DNA from: JAHQVI01 sp963727575
GTDB lineage: Bacteria; Pseudomonadota; Alphaproteobacteria; Rhizobiales; Rhodomicrobiaceae
NCBI GenBank assembly: GCA_963727575.1
Contig: CAVSIA010000023.1
Coordinates: 62,001 to 126,000 of the forward strand
Direction of reading: 5' to 3'
DNA: 64,000 bases
Made by a program: the position numbers and the translations under genes. How positions within the stretch are numbered: position 1 is the first letter of the stretch; the number at the start of each line of letters is the position of its first letter. This document shows, piece by piece, positions 30,093 through 38,237 of this stretch. A model generated the notes under the pieces. That model searched no databases, was not told the DNA's origin, and worked only from the letters and a program-made list of their open reading frames with translations.

Positions 30093-30626
30093 TCAGTGCG
30101 CGAATGCTGCGTGGATCTGAGCGAGCTGCGCCGCGACCGCATTCGGCCTGCGCATTGCCGCGGGCTTGACTTCGCCGCGGTCGGCGGCGTCGAAATCGCA
30201 AATCTTATGATGCAGCTTGTGGCCGGATTCGATCAGCTCCTTCAGCGATGCGGGGAGCTGGTCATATCCGCGCGAGCCGCTGAGCTTGGTGATCGGCGGC
30301 AACATCAGCGGATCGTTGGCGCTGCCGGCCGGAGGCATCGGCTCGCCGTTGAGCACGGCTCTGCGGGCCAGCAACCAAGTCGCGAGCTGGGTCAGCCGCG
30401 TCGTCAGCCGCATGCTTTCGGTTGCGTAGGACAGGGCGATGTAGGGAGGCAGGCATTTCGATTCGCGCCGCCCGGGCCCGTCGAGATAGTTCGCAGCCGC
30501 TTCCACGAGCGCCATGCCTTCGCGGAAGAGGGCCAGAAACTCCTCTTTTTCGTTCACTTTGCTGCGAAACGGGATCGTAACCGTTTCATCCTGCCGGGGC
30601 GGAAAGGGACCGGAATTCATACTCAT
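30093..30626 (-). CDS. DUF1465 family protein
   Basis: A 177-residue protein. The conserved alphaproteobacterial DUF1465 block is FREGMALVEAAANYLDGPGR, followed by IALSYATESMRLTTRLTQLA and TWLLARRAVLNGE. It is soluble and mostly helical. The family is often encoded near cell-cycle or DUF1192 genes in Hyphomicrobiales but its function is not established. It converges on rpmE. Confidence 0.85.
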   Translation of the reverse strand: MSMNSGPFPPRQDETVTIPFRSKVNEKEEFLALFREGMALVEAAANYLDGPGRRESKCLPPYIALSYATESMRLTTRLTQLATWLLARRAVLNGEPMPPAGSANDPLMLPPITKLSGSRGYDQLPASLKELIESGHKLHHKICDFDAADRGEVKPAAMRRPNAVAAQLAQIHAAFAH

Positions 30627-30789
30627 CTACGCTTACCCAACGTCTTTTACACATTGTCAGCAATAAGCCTTGGCGATCATCATGTTAAAAATCGCTTTCA
30701 GGATGCAAGCGGATTTTTCCTGAAATAATGAATGATGCCGGGGATTACGCAGATTCCACAGGGCATGAGCGGGAAGCGATCCGGGAGCG

Positions 30790-30905
30790 GAAAAGAAAAA
30801 AGCCGCGGACGGACCGCGGCATCAGTTCATTAGGAGGCATCATAACAATGGATAGGTGACAAGATCTCTGGTCGAAGATCTCGTTTGTCCCTGATTCTCG
30901 CTGGC
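30790..30905 (-). ncRNA. Candidate small RNA with exposed CCUCC and intrinsic terminator
   Basis: On the minus strand a stem formed by GACAAACGAGATCT and AGAGATCTTGTC is followed by an unpaired stretch with ATGATGCCTCCTAATG. The strong terminator GCCGCGGTCCGTCCGCGGC then TTTTTTCTTTT closes it. Hairpin, anti-Shine-Dalgarno segment and terminator is the layout of trans-acting sRNAs in alphaproteobacteria. A TATTAT box lies just upstream (about 30913). It could instead be the 3' untranslated region of the DUF1192 gene. Confidence 0.45.
30791..30820 (-). terminator. Rho-independent terminator
   Basis: Stem GCCGCGG/CCGCGGC (30814-30820 and 30802-30808) with loop TCCGT, followed on the minus strand by TTTTTTCTTTT. 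It ends either the candidate sRNA or the DUF1192 transcript. Confidence 0.9.
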
Positions 30906-30946
30906 AAAAGATAATATTTGGTTAAAACTGTCGTTCTGGCGCGCGG

Positions 30947-31135
30947 TCAGCGCTTAAACACGGAGTCGGCAGCGTCGCGGGACGCCTCTTTGGAATTCAG
31001 CATCGCCTCTACGCGCTTCCGTTCAGTGTCCAGCACCGCGAGATAGTCATGCAGTTCTTCCACCGACCGCCTGGAGAGATCCGCGCCGATCTCATAAGGC
31101 GCTCGCTTCTTCGGCAGGTCATCGTCCCAATTCAT
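30947..31135 (-). CDS. DUF1192 family small protein
   Basis: A 62-residue protein starting MNWDDDLPKKRAPYEIGADL and continuing RRSVEELHDYLAVLDTERKR, the full DUF1192 pattern: an acidic N terminus and then one helix. It is widespread in alphaproteobacteria with no established function. It is divergent from the quinone oxidoreductase gene, an arrangement seen in related genomes. Confidence 0.88.
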   Translation of the reverse strand: MNWDDDLPKKRAPYEIGADLSRRSVEELHDYLAVLDTERKRVEAMLNSKEASRDAADSVFKR

Positions 31136-31245
31136 GGCTCGATCCGGTGATAATTGCGTTTTCGGCTCGGCGCTCTTGCCCTTTCCGGGGCTTCACGCGT
31201 TATCATGCCTGAGCGACAATCGATTTCAACGAAGGATCCGTCAAG

Positions 31246-32245
31246 ATGAGCCTGCCCGAAACGATGACCGCGATCGCCATTTCCGAACCGGGCGGGCCGG
31301 AGTGCTGAAGCCGGTGGAAATGGCGGTGCCGCGAGCCGGGCGCGACCGAGATTCTGATCAAGGTCGAGGCCGCGGGCGTCAACCGGCCCGACGTGCATCC
31401 AGCGCAAGGGCGCTTATCCGCCGCCGCCCGGCGCTTCCGAAATCCCCGGCCTGGAGATCGCCGGCGAGGTGGTGGCCGCCGGCGAGGGCGCCGAACGCTT
31501 CAAAGTCGGCGACCGCGTCACGGCGCTGGTGACAGGCGGCGGCTATGCGCAATATTGCGTCGCCGACGCCACGCGCCGCGCTGCCCTTCCCGCAGGGCTT
31601 CGACGCGGTCAAGGCCGCCGCCCTGCCTGAAACCTTCTTCACCGTCTGGCACAATGTGTTCTATCGGGGCGGGCTGCGGCGCGGCGAAACGTTTCTCGTC
31701 CATGGCGGCACCAGCGGCATCGGCACGACGGCGATCCAGGTGGCCAAGGCGTTCGGCGCCACGGGTGTTCACGACGGCGGGCAGCGCGGAGAAATGCGCG
31801 CGCATGCGAGCGCCTCGGCGCCGATGTCGCGATCAATTACCGCGAGGAGGATTTCGTCGCGGTGGTCAAGGAGCGAGACCGAAGGCAAGGGCGTCGATTT
31901 CATCCTCGACATGGTCGGCGGCGATTATATTCAAAAAAATTTGAACTGTGTCGCCGATGACGGCCGCATCCATCAGATCGCATTCCTGAACGGCCCGAAG
32001 GCGACGGTCGATTTCACCCGGCTGATGATCCGGCGGATCACCTATACCGGTTCGACTTTGCGTCCGCGTCCGATGGCAGGTCAAGGCCCGCTCGCGCGAG
32101 GGCTGGAAGATCAGGTCTGGCCGTTGCTGGCCGGCGGAAAGATCGCGCCGATCATCGACAGCACCTTTGCCCTGGAGAAGGCGGCCGACGCGCACGGCGC
32201 ATGGAGAGCAGCGCCCATATCGGCAAGATCATGTTGACTGCCTGA
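31246..32245 (+). pseudogene. NAD(P)H quinone oxidoreductase (zeta-crystallin/PIG3 type), about eight frameshifts
   Basis: Start MSLPETMTAIAISEPGGPE; end HIGKIMLTA. Pieces in all three frames assemble into a medium-chain dehydrogenase/reductase: ILIKVEAAGVNRPDV, GLEIAGEVVAAGEGAERF, WHNVFYRGGLRRGETFLVHG, GTSGIGTTAIQVAKAFGA (NADPH-binding), GKGVDFILDMVGGDYIQKNL. I count insertions near 31341, 31396, 31575, 31764, 31801 and 31874, and deletions near 31302 and 32200. No codon between the breaks looks decayed and no internal stop appears in the corrected frame. A recent accident or sequence errors therefore explain it better than old decay. Confidence 0.78.
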
Positions 32246-32269
32246 CGGGGGCATCTTTGCCGGTCCGGA

Positions 32270-32286
32270 TTAACCGCTGGGGTTAA
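32270..32286. promoter_or_regulatory. Palindrome TTAACC-N5-GGTTAA upstream of trcR
   Basis: A perfect six-base inverted repeat (TTAACC GCTGG GGTTAA) 140 bases before the trcR start, just after the preceding gene. The half-sites resemble the TTAA halves bound by CtrA, but the spacing is nine bases between TTAA cores instead of seven. A TATATG box follows at about 32320. The regulator is unknown. Confidence 0.4.
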
Positions 32287-32425
32287 TCATAAGAAATTTG
32301 CGCTTTTGACCGACTAGGCATATATGCTGTTGGCAGCTTTGATGCGAACGAAGCTTTCCTCCGAGCATCGTGAACAATAACCAATCCTGTGGACGGCGAC
32401 GTCTTGCAGGGGCCGGGAGAGATTT

Positions 32426-33145
32426 ATGACACAAAGGCCATTGATGCCGAAGGCGACCGCCGTCTGGCTCGTTGAGAATACTGCGCTCACATTTGAGCAG
32501 ATCGCCGAATTTCTGCGGGCTTCATGTGCTCGAAGTTAAAGGAATTGCCGACGGCGACGTGGCCCAGGGGATCAAGGGCATGGACCCGATCTCCTCGGGG
32601 CAGTTGACGCGCGAAGAAATCAAGAAGGCGCAGGACGATACCGATTACCGCCTGCAGCTTGCCAAATCCAAGGTGCCATCCCGCCGGTGAAGACCAAGCG
32701 GGCGCCGAAATATACTCCGCTCTCGCGCCGCCAGGACCGGCCGAATGCCATTCTCTGGCTGCTCCGCCACCACCCCGAGTTGCGCGACGCTCAGATCATG
32801 CGCCTGGTCGGTACCACAAAGCCGACCATCGAATCGATTCGGGAGCGCACGCATTGGAACTCGGCCAACCTGCAGCCGCAGGATCCGGTGGCGCTGGGCC
32901 TGTGCTCGCAGATCGATCTCGATGCCGAAGTGCGCAAAGCCGCCAAGCGCGTCGAGAACGAGCAGCGCGCCGCCGGCATCGAGCCGGAACCCGAGCCCGA
33001 GCGGATGGGAACGCTGCGGCCCGCCGATGAGACCGCCGATGGCGGGCTGATCTCGCGCCGCCAGACCCCCGCTCCCGCCGAAGAGGAAGAGGAGCAGGAA
33101 CTGACCATCGAGAACGTTTTCGGCTCCAGCACCGAAAAATCCTGA
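32426..33145 (+). CDS. trcR: TrcR-type cell-cycle transcriptional regulator (DUF1013); two frameshifts
   Basis: Starts MTQRPLMPKATAVWLVENTA. One extra C at 32513 (restored: EQIAEFCGLHVLEVKGIADG) and one missing base near 32677 split the gene. The rest reads RQDRPNAILWLLRHHPELRD, then VGTTKPTIESIRERTHWNSA, then an acidic C terminus. This is the full DUF1013 pattern. In Caulobacter the homologue TrcR is a cell-cycle regulator that associates with transcription; the role here is inferred from family. About 239 residues when corrected. A GC-rich hairpin follows the stop. Confidence 0.87.
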
Positions 33146-33156
33146 GAACAGGATCG

Positions 33157-33187
33157 GCGCGACGCGCAGTCTATGGCCGCGTCGCGC
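33157..33187 (+). terminator. Hairpin after trcR
   Basis: Ten-base perfect stem GCGCGACGCG/CGCGTCGCGC (33157-33166 and 33178-33187) twelve bases after the trcR stop. There is no T tract immediately after it, so it may be a weak or Rho-assisted terminator. Confidence 0.55.
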
Positions 33188-33339
33188 GTCGCTTGGCTCG
33201 AATCGCCGATTTCGCCGCCGCACGGCTTTTTTTGGTGTCAAACCGGCCGCCGCCGGCAGATTCAGGCTGGCAATTGCTCGTCATCCCCCTAGTTTAAGAC
33301 GTCGATCCGATGCGAGCGCGTGGCGGATAGGGAGGTCTG

Positions 33340-34218
33340 ATGGTTGCCGACATTGGCGGCCGCCTGGGCGGGACGGGCTGGGCGGAGAGGAAGCAGGCGC
33401 TGCGGGCGTTCTTCGAGAGCACGTTCTGGGAACGCGCCATCGTCATTCTGATCATCATCAACGCCGTTGCGCTCGGGCTCGAGACCAGCCCGACAGTGCT
33501 CTCCTATGCGGGCGGCCTGATCAGCGCCGTCGACACGCTGATCCTCGCGATCTTCACCGTCGAAATCATCCTTCGCATCGTCGCTAATGGCCGCTCCTTC
33601 TGGCGCGAGGGGTGGAACCTGTTCGATTTCTCCATCGTCTTCATTGCGCTGATGCCGGCGACCGGCGGCTTTTCCGTGCTGCGCTCGCTGCGGATCATCC
33701 GCGTGCTCCGGCTGATCTCGACGGTCAAATCCATGCGCCGGGTGATGGGCGGGATGCTCACGGCGATCCCGAGCATGGGTGCGGTCGTGGCGTTGCTGGG
33801 GCTGATCTTCTATGTCTGCGCCGTGATTGCGACGAAGCTCTACGGAGCCGATCACCCGGAACAGTTCGGCACGCTGGGCGCTTCCTTCTTCTCGCTGTTC
33901 CAGGTGATGACGCTGGAAGGGTGGGCGGACGGTTTCGTGATCCCGGTGATGAAAACGCATCCCTACGCCTGGATCTTCTTCATCCTGTTCATGCTGGTGA
34001 CCAGCTTTACCGTGCTCAACCTGTTCATCGGCATCATCGTCGATGCAATGCAAAGCGAGCAGGAAGCCGAAGCCGACGCGGACCGGGCGCGTTCGGAGGC
34101 GAATTTTGATATGATCCTGGCCGAGCTCCAGGCACTGCGGACGGAACTCGCCGAGATGCGCGGCGGCGCCGGCCCGCCGCGACAGCCGGGAAATCCACAG
34201 CCCGATACGGAAGCGTGA
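33340..34218 (+). CDS. Single-domain voltage-gated cation channel (BacNav/CavMr-like)
   Basis: 292 residues: S1-S4 voltage sensor, pore module and a C-terminal coiled coil. S4 is VLRSLRIIRVLRLISTVKSM (about 113-132), with Arg/Lys at every third position. The pore helix and filter read FQVMTLEGWADGF (about 188-200). S6 ends SFTVLNLFIGIIVDAMQSEQ, and the tail ARSEANFDMILAELQALRTE is a helix suited to tetramer assembly. The filter TLEGWAD differs from Na-selective NavAb (TLESWSM). It matches the glycine-containing pattern of eukaryotic Cav domain I (TMEGWTD), so calcium permeation is plausible. Confidence 0.9.
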   Translation: MVADIGGRLGGTGWAERKQALRAFFESTFWERAIVILIIINAVALGLETSPTVLSYAGGLISAVDTLILAIFTVEIILRIVANGRSFWREGWNLFDFSIVFIALMPATGGFSVLRSLRIIRVLRLISTVKSMRRVMGGMLTAIPSMGAVVALLGLIFYVCAVIATKLYGADHPEQFGTLGASFFSLFQVMTLEGWADGFVIPVMKTHPYAWIFFILFMLVTSFTVLNLFIGIIVDAMQSEQEAEADADRARSEANFDMILAELQALRTELAEMRGGAGPPRQPGNPQPDTEA

Positions 34219-34251
34219 CGGCCGCTTGCCAACTCGCATTAGGTTTGGCCC

Positions 34252-35046
34252 ATGAAGCAGTATCTGGATCTTCTTCGTGTTGTCCGCCATGAGGGCGTCA
34301 AACGCGCCGACCGCACCGGCGTCGGCACGCTCGGCATTTTCGGTCATCAGATGCGTTTCGATCTGGCCGACGGGTTTCCGATGCTGACGACGAAGAAGCT
34401 GCATCTGAAGTCGATCATCCACGAGCTGCTCTGGTTCCTGTCCGGCTCCACCAATGTCCGCTATCTGCAGGAAAACGGCGTCCGCATCTGGGATGAGTGG
34501 GCGGACGAGCACGGTGAGCTCGGCCCGGTCTACGGCAAGCAATGGCGCTCCTGGGCGGCGCCCGACGGTCGCCATGTCGACCAGATCGCCCAGCTGATCG
34601 AAGGCATCAAGACAAATCCCTATTCGCGCCGGCATATCGTTTCGGCCTGGAACCCGGGCGAGGTCGACACGATGGCCCTGCCGCCGTGCCATTGCCTGTT
34701 CCAGTTCCATGTCGCCGACGGCCGCCTGTCCTGCCAGCTCTATCAGCGCTCGGCCGACGTGTTTCTCGGCGTGCCCTTCAACATCGCCTCCTATGCGCTG
34801 CTGACGATGATGGTGGCTCAGGTCACCGGATACCGGCCGGGCGACTTCGTTCACACCTTCGGCGATGCGCATCTTTATCTGAACCATCTCGAGCAGGCGG
34901 ACCGTCAGCTCGAGCGGGAGCCGCGTCCGCTGCCGCGCATGGTGATCGATCCCGATGTCGGCTCGATCTTCGACTTCGTCTATGACGATTTCAAATTGCT
35001 CGACTACGATCCCCACCCGCACATCAAAGCCGAGGTCGCAGTTTGA
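34252..35046 (+). CDS. thyA: Thymidylate synthase
   Basis: A 264-residue ThyA that methylates dUMP with methylene-THF. It begins MKQYLDLLRVVRHEGVKRAD and has the folate/dUMP Arg region DRTGVGTLGIFGHQMRFDL. The catalytic cysteine is in ALPPCHCLFQFHV (about residue 146) and RSADVFLGVPFNIASYALL is present. The length equals the E. coli enzyme. The stop overlaps the folA start (TGATG), so the two folate-cycle enzymes are coupled. Confidence 0.98.
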   Translation: MKQYLDLLRVVRHEGVKRADRTGVGTLGIFGHQMRFDLADGFPMLTTKKLHLKSIIHELLWFLSGSTNVRYLQENGVRIWDEWADEHGELGPVYGKQWRSWAAPDGRHVDQIAQLIEGIKTNPYSRRHIVSAWNPGEVDTMALPPCHCLFQFHVADGRLSCQLYQRSADVFLGVPFNIASYALLTMMVAQVTGYRPGDFVHTFGDAHLYLNHLEQADRQLEREPRPLPRMVIDPDVGSIFDFVYDDFKLLDYDPHPHIKAEVAV

Positions 35047-35585
35047 TGGAGACCGTCGATCCGGTCGTTGCCCTTGTCGTTGCGGTCGCCGAAAACGGCG
35101 TGATCGGCCGCGGCGGGGAAATGGCCTGGTGGATTCCCTCCGAGCTGCGGCATTTCCGCCGGCTCACCATGGGCAAGCCGGTGGTCATGGGACGCCGGAC
35201 ATTCGCCTCGCTGAAGAAGCCGCTGGACGGACGCGACAATATCGTCATAACCCGCAACCGCGATTTCGCTCCGAAGGGCGCGATCGCGGTGGAAAGTGTC
35301 GAGCAGGCGCTCAAGGTCGCGGCCGATTGCGCGCTTGCCCGCGCGTCGAACGAGATCATGGTGATCGGCGGGGCCGAGATCTACACGCAGCTGATGCCGC
35401 ACGCCAAACGGATCTATCTCACCCGCGTCCATGCCGAGCCGGAGGGCGACATCCGCTTTCCCGATTTCGACGCCGGCAATTGGCGCGAGGTGGAAAGCGT
35501 CTACCACCCGCGCGAAGCCGATGATCAGCACGACTACACATTGCTGCGCCTCGAACGCAACAGCGACGGCTTGCGTAGGATTTGA
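35046..35585 (+). CDS. folA: Dihydrofolate reductase
   Basis: About 179 residues. It regenerates tetrahydrofolate from the dihydrofolate made by ThyA. The N-terminal strand and loop VAENGVIGRGGEMAWWIPSE carries the catalytic acidic residue as Glu (PSELRHF). The NADPH loop is MGRRTFASLKKPLDGR and the second glycine loop is IMVIGGAEIYTQLMPHAKRI. The ATG at 35046 overlaps the thyA stop; a TTG three bases earlier is the other possible start. Confidence 0.96.
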   Translation: METVDPVVALVVAVAENGVIGRGGEMAWWIPSELRHFRRLTMGKPVVMGRRTFASLKKPLDGRDNIVITRNRDFAPKGAIAVESVEQALKVAADCALARASNEIMVIGGAEIYTQLMPHAKRIYLTRVHAEPEGDIRFPDFDAGNWREVESVYHPREADDQHDYTLLRLERNSDGLRRI

Positions 35586-35814
35586 GCATTGACGCGGCGT
35601 TACCCGAACGCCATATCGAGATCTCATTTCCGCATTTCGAGCCTGTGACACATTTGCATCAAATCCCTGCTTACGCTAGACCTCCCTATCCGAGATGCAG
35701 GCTGGATCCAATTTGCTGGTCCGATTGTGTCAATTCGAAATCCATCGCAACGCTGTATTAACCGCGCCCGGCCAGGATGCACCGACTGTCGGAGAGCGGT
35801 AGAGGACAAGGAAA

Positions 35815-36951
35815 ATGCCCTGGAGTAGTCAGAATGGCGGAGGCGGCGGCGGCTGGAAAGGCGGCGGCGGTCCTTGGGGTCAAGGCCCATCAGGCGGCGG
35901 CGGCCCTTCGCCCGATTTGGAAGAACTTTTAAAACGCAGCCAGGACCGGCTGAAACAGGCGATGCCCGGCGGCGGCATCGGCGGCGGCCTGCTGGCGCTG
36001 ATCTTGATGGTCGGCCTTGCCGTGCTGGTCTTTTATTCCTGTTTCGTCAGCGTTCAGCCTAATCAGCAGGGTGTCGTCCTGCGTTTCGGCAAGCTCAACA
36101 GGCTGTTGACGCCGGGCCTCAAATTCCGTCTGCCCTATCCGATCGAGACGGTCTATGTCCCCGCGGTGACCAACATCAACCGCGTCGAAGTCGGCATGCG
36201 CACGGCGGTCAACAACAATATTTTCGGCAGCCCCAACGGCGACGTTCAGATCAGAGACGTTTCCGAGGAAAGCCTGATGCTGACGGGCGACGAGAACATC
36301 GTCGACGTTGATTTCGTCGTGTTGTGGCGCATCCAGGACGCGCCGGCCTTCCTGTTCAACATTCAGAATCCGGAGAGCACGGTCAAAGACGTCGCGGAAA
36401 GCGCGATGCGCGAGATCGTCGGCCAGAACGACATCCAGCCGATCCTGACGCGCAGCAGGCGTGAGACCGAAGACTCCGTCAAGACCCTGATGCAGAAGAC
36501 GCTCAACGAATATGGCGCCGGCGTCGAGATCAGCCAGGTGCAGATGCAGAAGGTCGACCCGCCTCAGGAGGTCATCTCCTCGTTCCGCGACGTACAGGCC
36601 GCCCGTGCCGACCAGGAGCGTTTGCAGAACGAAGCCGACGCCTATGCCAACCGGGTGGTCCCGGAAGCACGAGGCGATGCGCAGCGCATCCTTCAGGCCG
36701 GCGAAGGGTACAAGCAGCAGGCCGTCGCCGAATCCATCGGCCGTACCGAGCGCTTCCTCAAGGTTTACCAGGAATATCAGAAGGCGCCGGACGTGACGCG
36801 CAAGCGCATGTTCCTGGAAACCATGGAGCGCGTCCTCGGCAAAACCGATAAGATCATTATCGACAACAGTGCCCAAGGGTCCGGCGTGGTTCCCTATCTG
36901 CCGCTCAACGAGCTGCGCGGCCAGCGCTCGAGTGGAGGCGACAACAAATGA
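35815..36951 (+). CDS. hflK: HflK, FtsH-protease modulator subunit
   Basis: A 378-residue SPFH/band-7 protein. The N terminus is Gly-rich (WSSQNGGGGGGWKGGGG), followed by one membrane helix (LLALILMVGLAVLVFYSCFV). The band-7 domain starts VQPNQQGVVLRFGKLNRLLT, and a long helix from RDVQAARADQERLQNEADAY completes the cage-forming region. With HflC it forms a membrane vault around FtsH. It overlaps hflC by four bases, and degP lies downstream, giving a membrane quality-control cluster. Start after AAGGA. Confidence 0.96.
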   Translation: MPWSSQNGGGGGGWKGGGGPWGQGPSGGGGPSPDLEELLKRSQDRLKQAMPGGGIGGGLLALILMVGLAVLVFYSCFVSVQPNQQGVVLRFGKLNRLLTPGLKFRLPYPIETVYVPAVTNINRVEVGMRTAVNNNIFGSPNGDVQIRDVSEESLMLTGDENIVDVDFVVLWRIQDAPAFLFNIQNPESTVKDVAESAMREIVGQNDIQPILTRSRRETEDSVKTLMQKTLNEYGAGVEISQVQMQKVDPPQEVISSFRDVQAARADQERLQNEADAYANRVVPEARGDAQRILQAGEGYKQQAVAESIGRTERFLKVYQEYQKAPDVTRKRMFLETMERVLGKTDKIIIDNSAQGSGVVPYLPLNELRGQRSSGGDNK

Positions 36952-37892
36952 GAAGCATCATCGGACTTGTCTTTCTCATGATCCTGGGCGTTGCGGCGTT
37001 CGTCGCCTACAACGCCTATTTCATCGTCCCCCAGACCCAGACCGCGATCGTTCTCGAATTCGGTGATCCGAAAGAGGTGATCACCAACCCGGGTCTGAAC
37101 TTCAAGAAGCCGTTCATCCAGACGGTGGAGTTCTTCGATAAGCGCATTCTCGATATCGATCTGCCGACCAAGGAAGTTATCGCCGCCGATCAGAAGCGGC
37201 TGGTGGTCGATTCCTTCGCGCGCTACAAGATCATCAACCCGCTGTTGTTCTTTCAGTCGGTGACCAACGAGCTTGGCGCGCGCAGCCGCCTGGAAAGCGT
37301 GATGGATTCCGTCATGCGCAGCACGCTCGGCTCCAGTACCTTCATCGACGTCGTCAAGGAAAAGCGCGACCAGCTCATGCGCCAGATTGCGCAGCGTGTC
37401 GACGCCGAGGCGCGGAGTTTCGGCATTCAGGTGGTCGACGTCCGGCTCAAGCGCGTCGATCTGCCGGAGGCGAACAGCCAGGCGATCTACGAGCGGATGA
37501 AGACCGAACGCCAGCGCGAAGCCGCTGAGATCCGCGCGCAAGGCACCGAGGGGGCCAAGCGGATCAAGGCCAATGCCGACCGCCAGGTCACGATCACCAT
37601 CGCCGAAGCCAACCGGGATGCCGAGCGGCTTCGAGGTGAAGGCGACGCCGAGCGGAACCGGATTTATGCGGAGGCGTTTAGCAAGGATCCGGATTTCTTC
37701 GGCTTTTACCGGTCCATGCAGGCTTATGAAGAAGGGTTGAAGTCCGAGGATACCCGGCTGATCATTTCGCCGACGTCGGAGTTCTTCCAGTATTTTAACG
37801 CTCCCGGTGGAACGCCGAGTGGCTCGCCGCAATCGAAGGTGCCGGCCAGCGGATCCGAAGGCGCGGCCCGGACATCGCAAGCCGTTCGATGA
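36948..37892 (+). CDS. hflC: HflC, FtsH-protease modulator subunit
   Basis: A 314-residue partner of HflK. It has an N-terminal membrane helix (IIGLVFLMILGVAAFVAYNA), a band-7 domain starting FIVPQTQTAIVLEFGDPKEV, and the helical region with MKTERQREAAEIRAQGTEGA and ERLRGEGDAERNRIYAEAFS. It ends with a Ser/Gly/Ala-rich tail. It overlaps hflK at its start and the DUF2065 gene at its end, each by four bases. Confidence 0.96.
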   Translation: MRSIIGLVFLMILGVAAFVAYNAYFIVPQTQTAIVLEFGDPKEVITNPGLNFKKPFIQTVEFFDKRILDIDLPTKEVIAADQKRLVVDSFARYKIINPLLFFQSVTNELGARSRLESVMDSVMRSTLGSSTFIDVVKEKRDQLMRQIAQRVDAEARSFGIQVVDVRLKRVDLPEANSQAIYERMKTERQREAAEIRAQGTEGAKRIKANADRQVTITIAEANRDAERLRGEGDAERNRIYAEAFSKDPDFFGFYRSMQAYEEGLKSEDTRLIISPTSEFFQYFNAPGGTPSGSPQSKVPASGSEGAARTSQAVR

Positions 37893-38074
37893 GCGACTTT
37901 CTGGTCGGAATAGGTCTGGTCTTCGTGATCGAGGGTCTGTTATGGGCCCTCGCGCCGGCCTTGGCGTTCCGGTTTCTGAAGCTTGCGGCATCGACGCCCG
38001 AACAGCGCCTTCGCACCGGGGGCGCTGTTGCGGTTGGGGTCGGAGTGCTCTTAATCTGGATGGTTCGTGGATAG
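37889..38074 (+). CDS. DUF2065 (YjeT-like) small membrane protein
   Basis: A 61-residue protein with two hydrophobic helices (LVGIGLVFVIEGLLWALAPA and GGAVAVGVGVLLIWMV) and a PEQRLR turn between them. This is the DUF2065/YjeT pattern, usually encoded just after hflC. It starts four bases inside the hflC stop. Function is unknown; the context suggests a role near the HflKC-FtsH complex. Confidence 0.88.
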   Translation: MSDFLVGIGLVFVIEGLLWALAPALAFRFLKLAASTPEQRLRTGGAVAVGVGVLLIWMVRG

Positions 38075-38179
38075 GCGACGCCGGCGCGCGGCAGGCCCAA
38101 GGCCAGCAGCGCTTCGATCCCGCAAAAGTGAGTATGGTTCCGGACAGGTTCTTGAGAATTGCCGCTCCCGCGCCGTTAT

Positions 38180-38206
38180 TTTTACGTAAAATGTGGCACG
38201 TGCCAC
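38180..38206. promoter_or_regulatory. Two adjacent perfect palindromes upstream of degP
   Basis: TTTTACGTAAAA (38180-38191) and GTGGCACGTGCCAC (38193-38206) stand side by side 30-60 bases before the degP start, in an otherwise plain intergenic stretch. Both are perfect dyads centred on ACGT or CACGTG. They look like operators for one or two dimeric regulators of degP; the regulator is unknown. Confidence 0.45.
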
Positions 38207-38237
38207 GTGAGCAGTTTGAGATGGGCCTAAGCCTGAG

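Noticed and set aside
30849..30857. Three-codon frame ATG GAT AGG TGA behind a perfect AGGAGG on the plus strand
   Set aside because: It is the complement of the CCTCC segment of the candidate minus-strand sRNA; nothing on the plus strand downstream would use a leader peptide.
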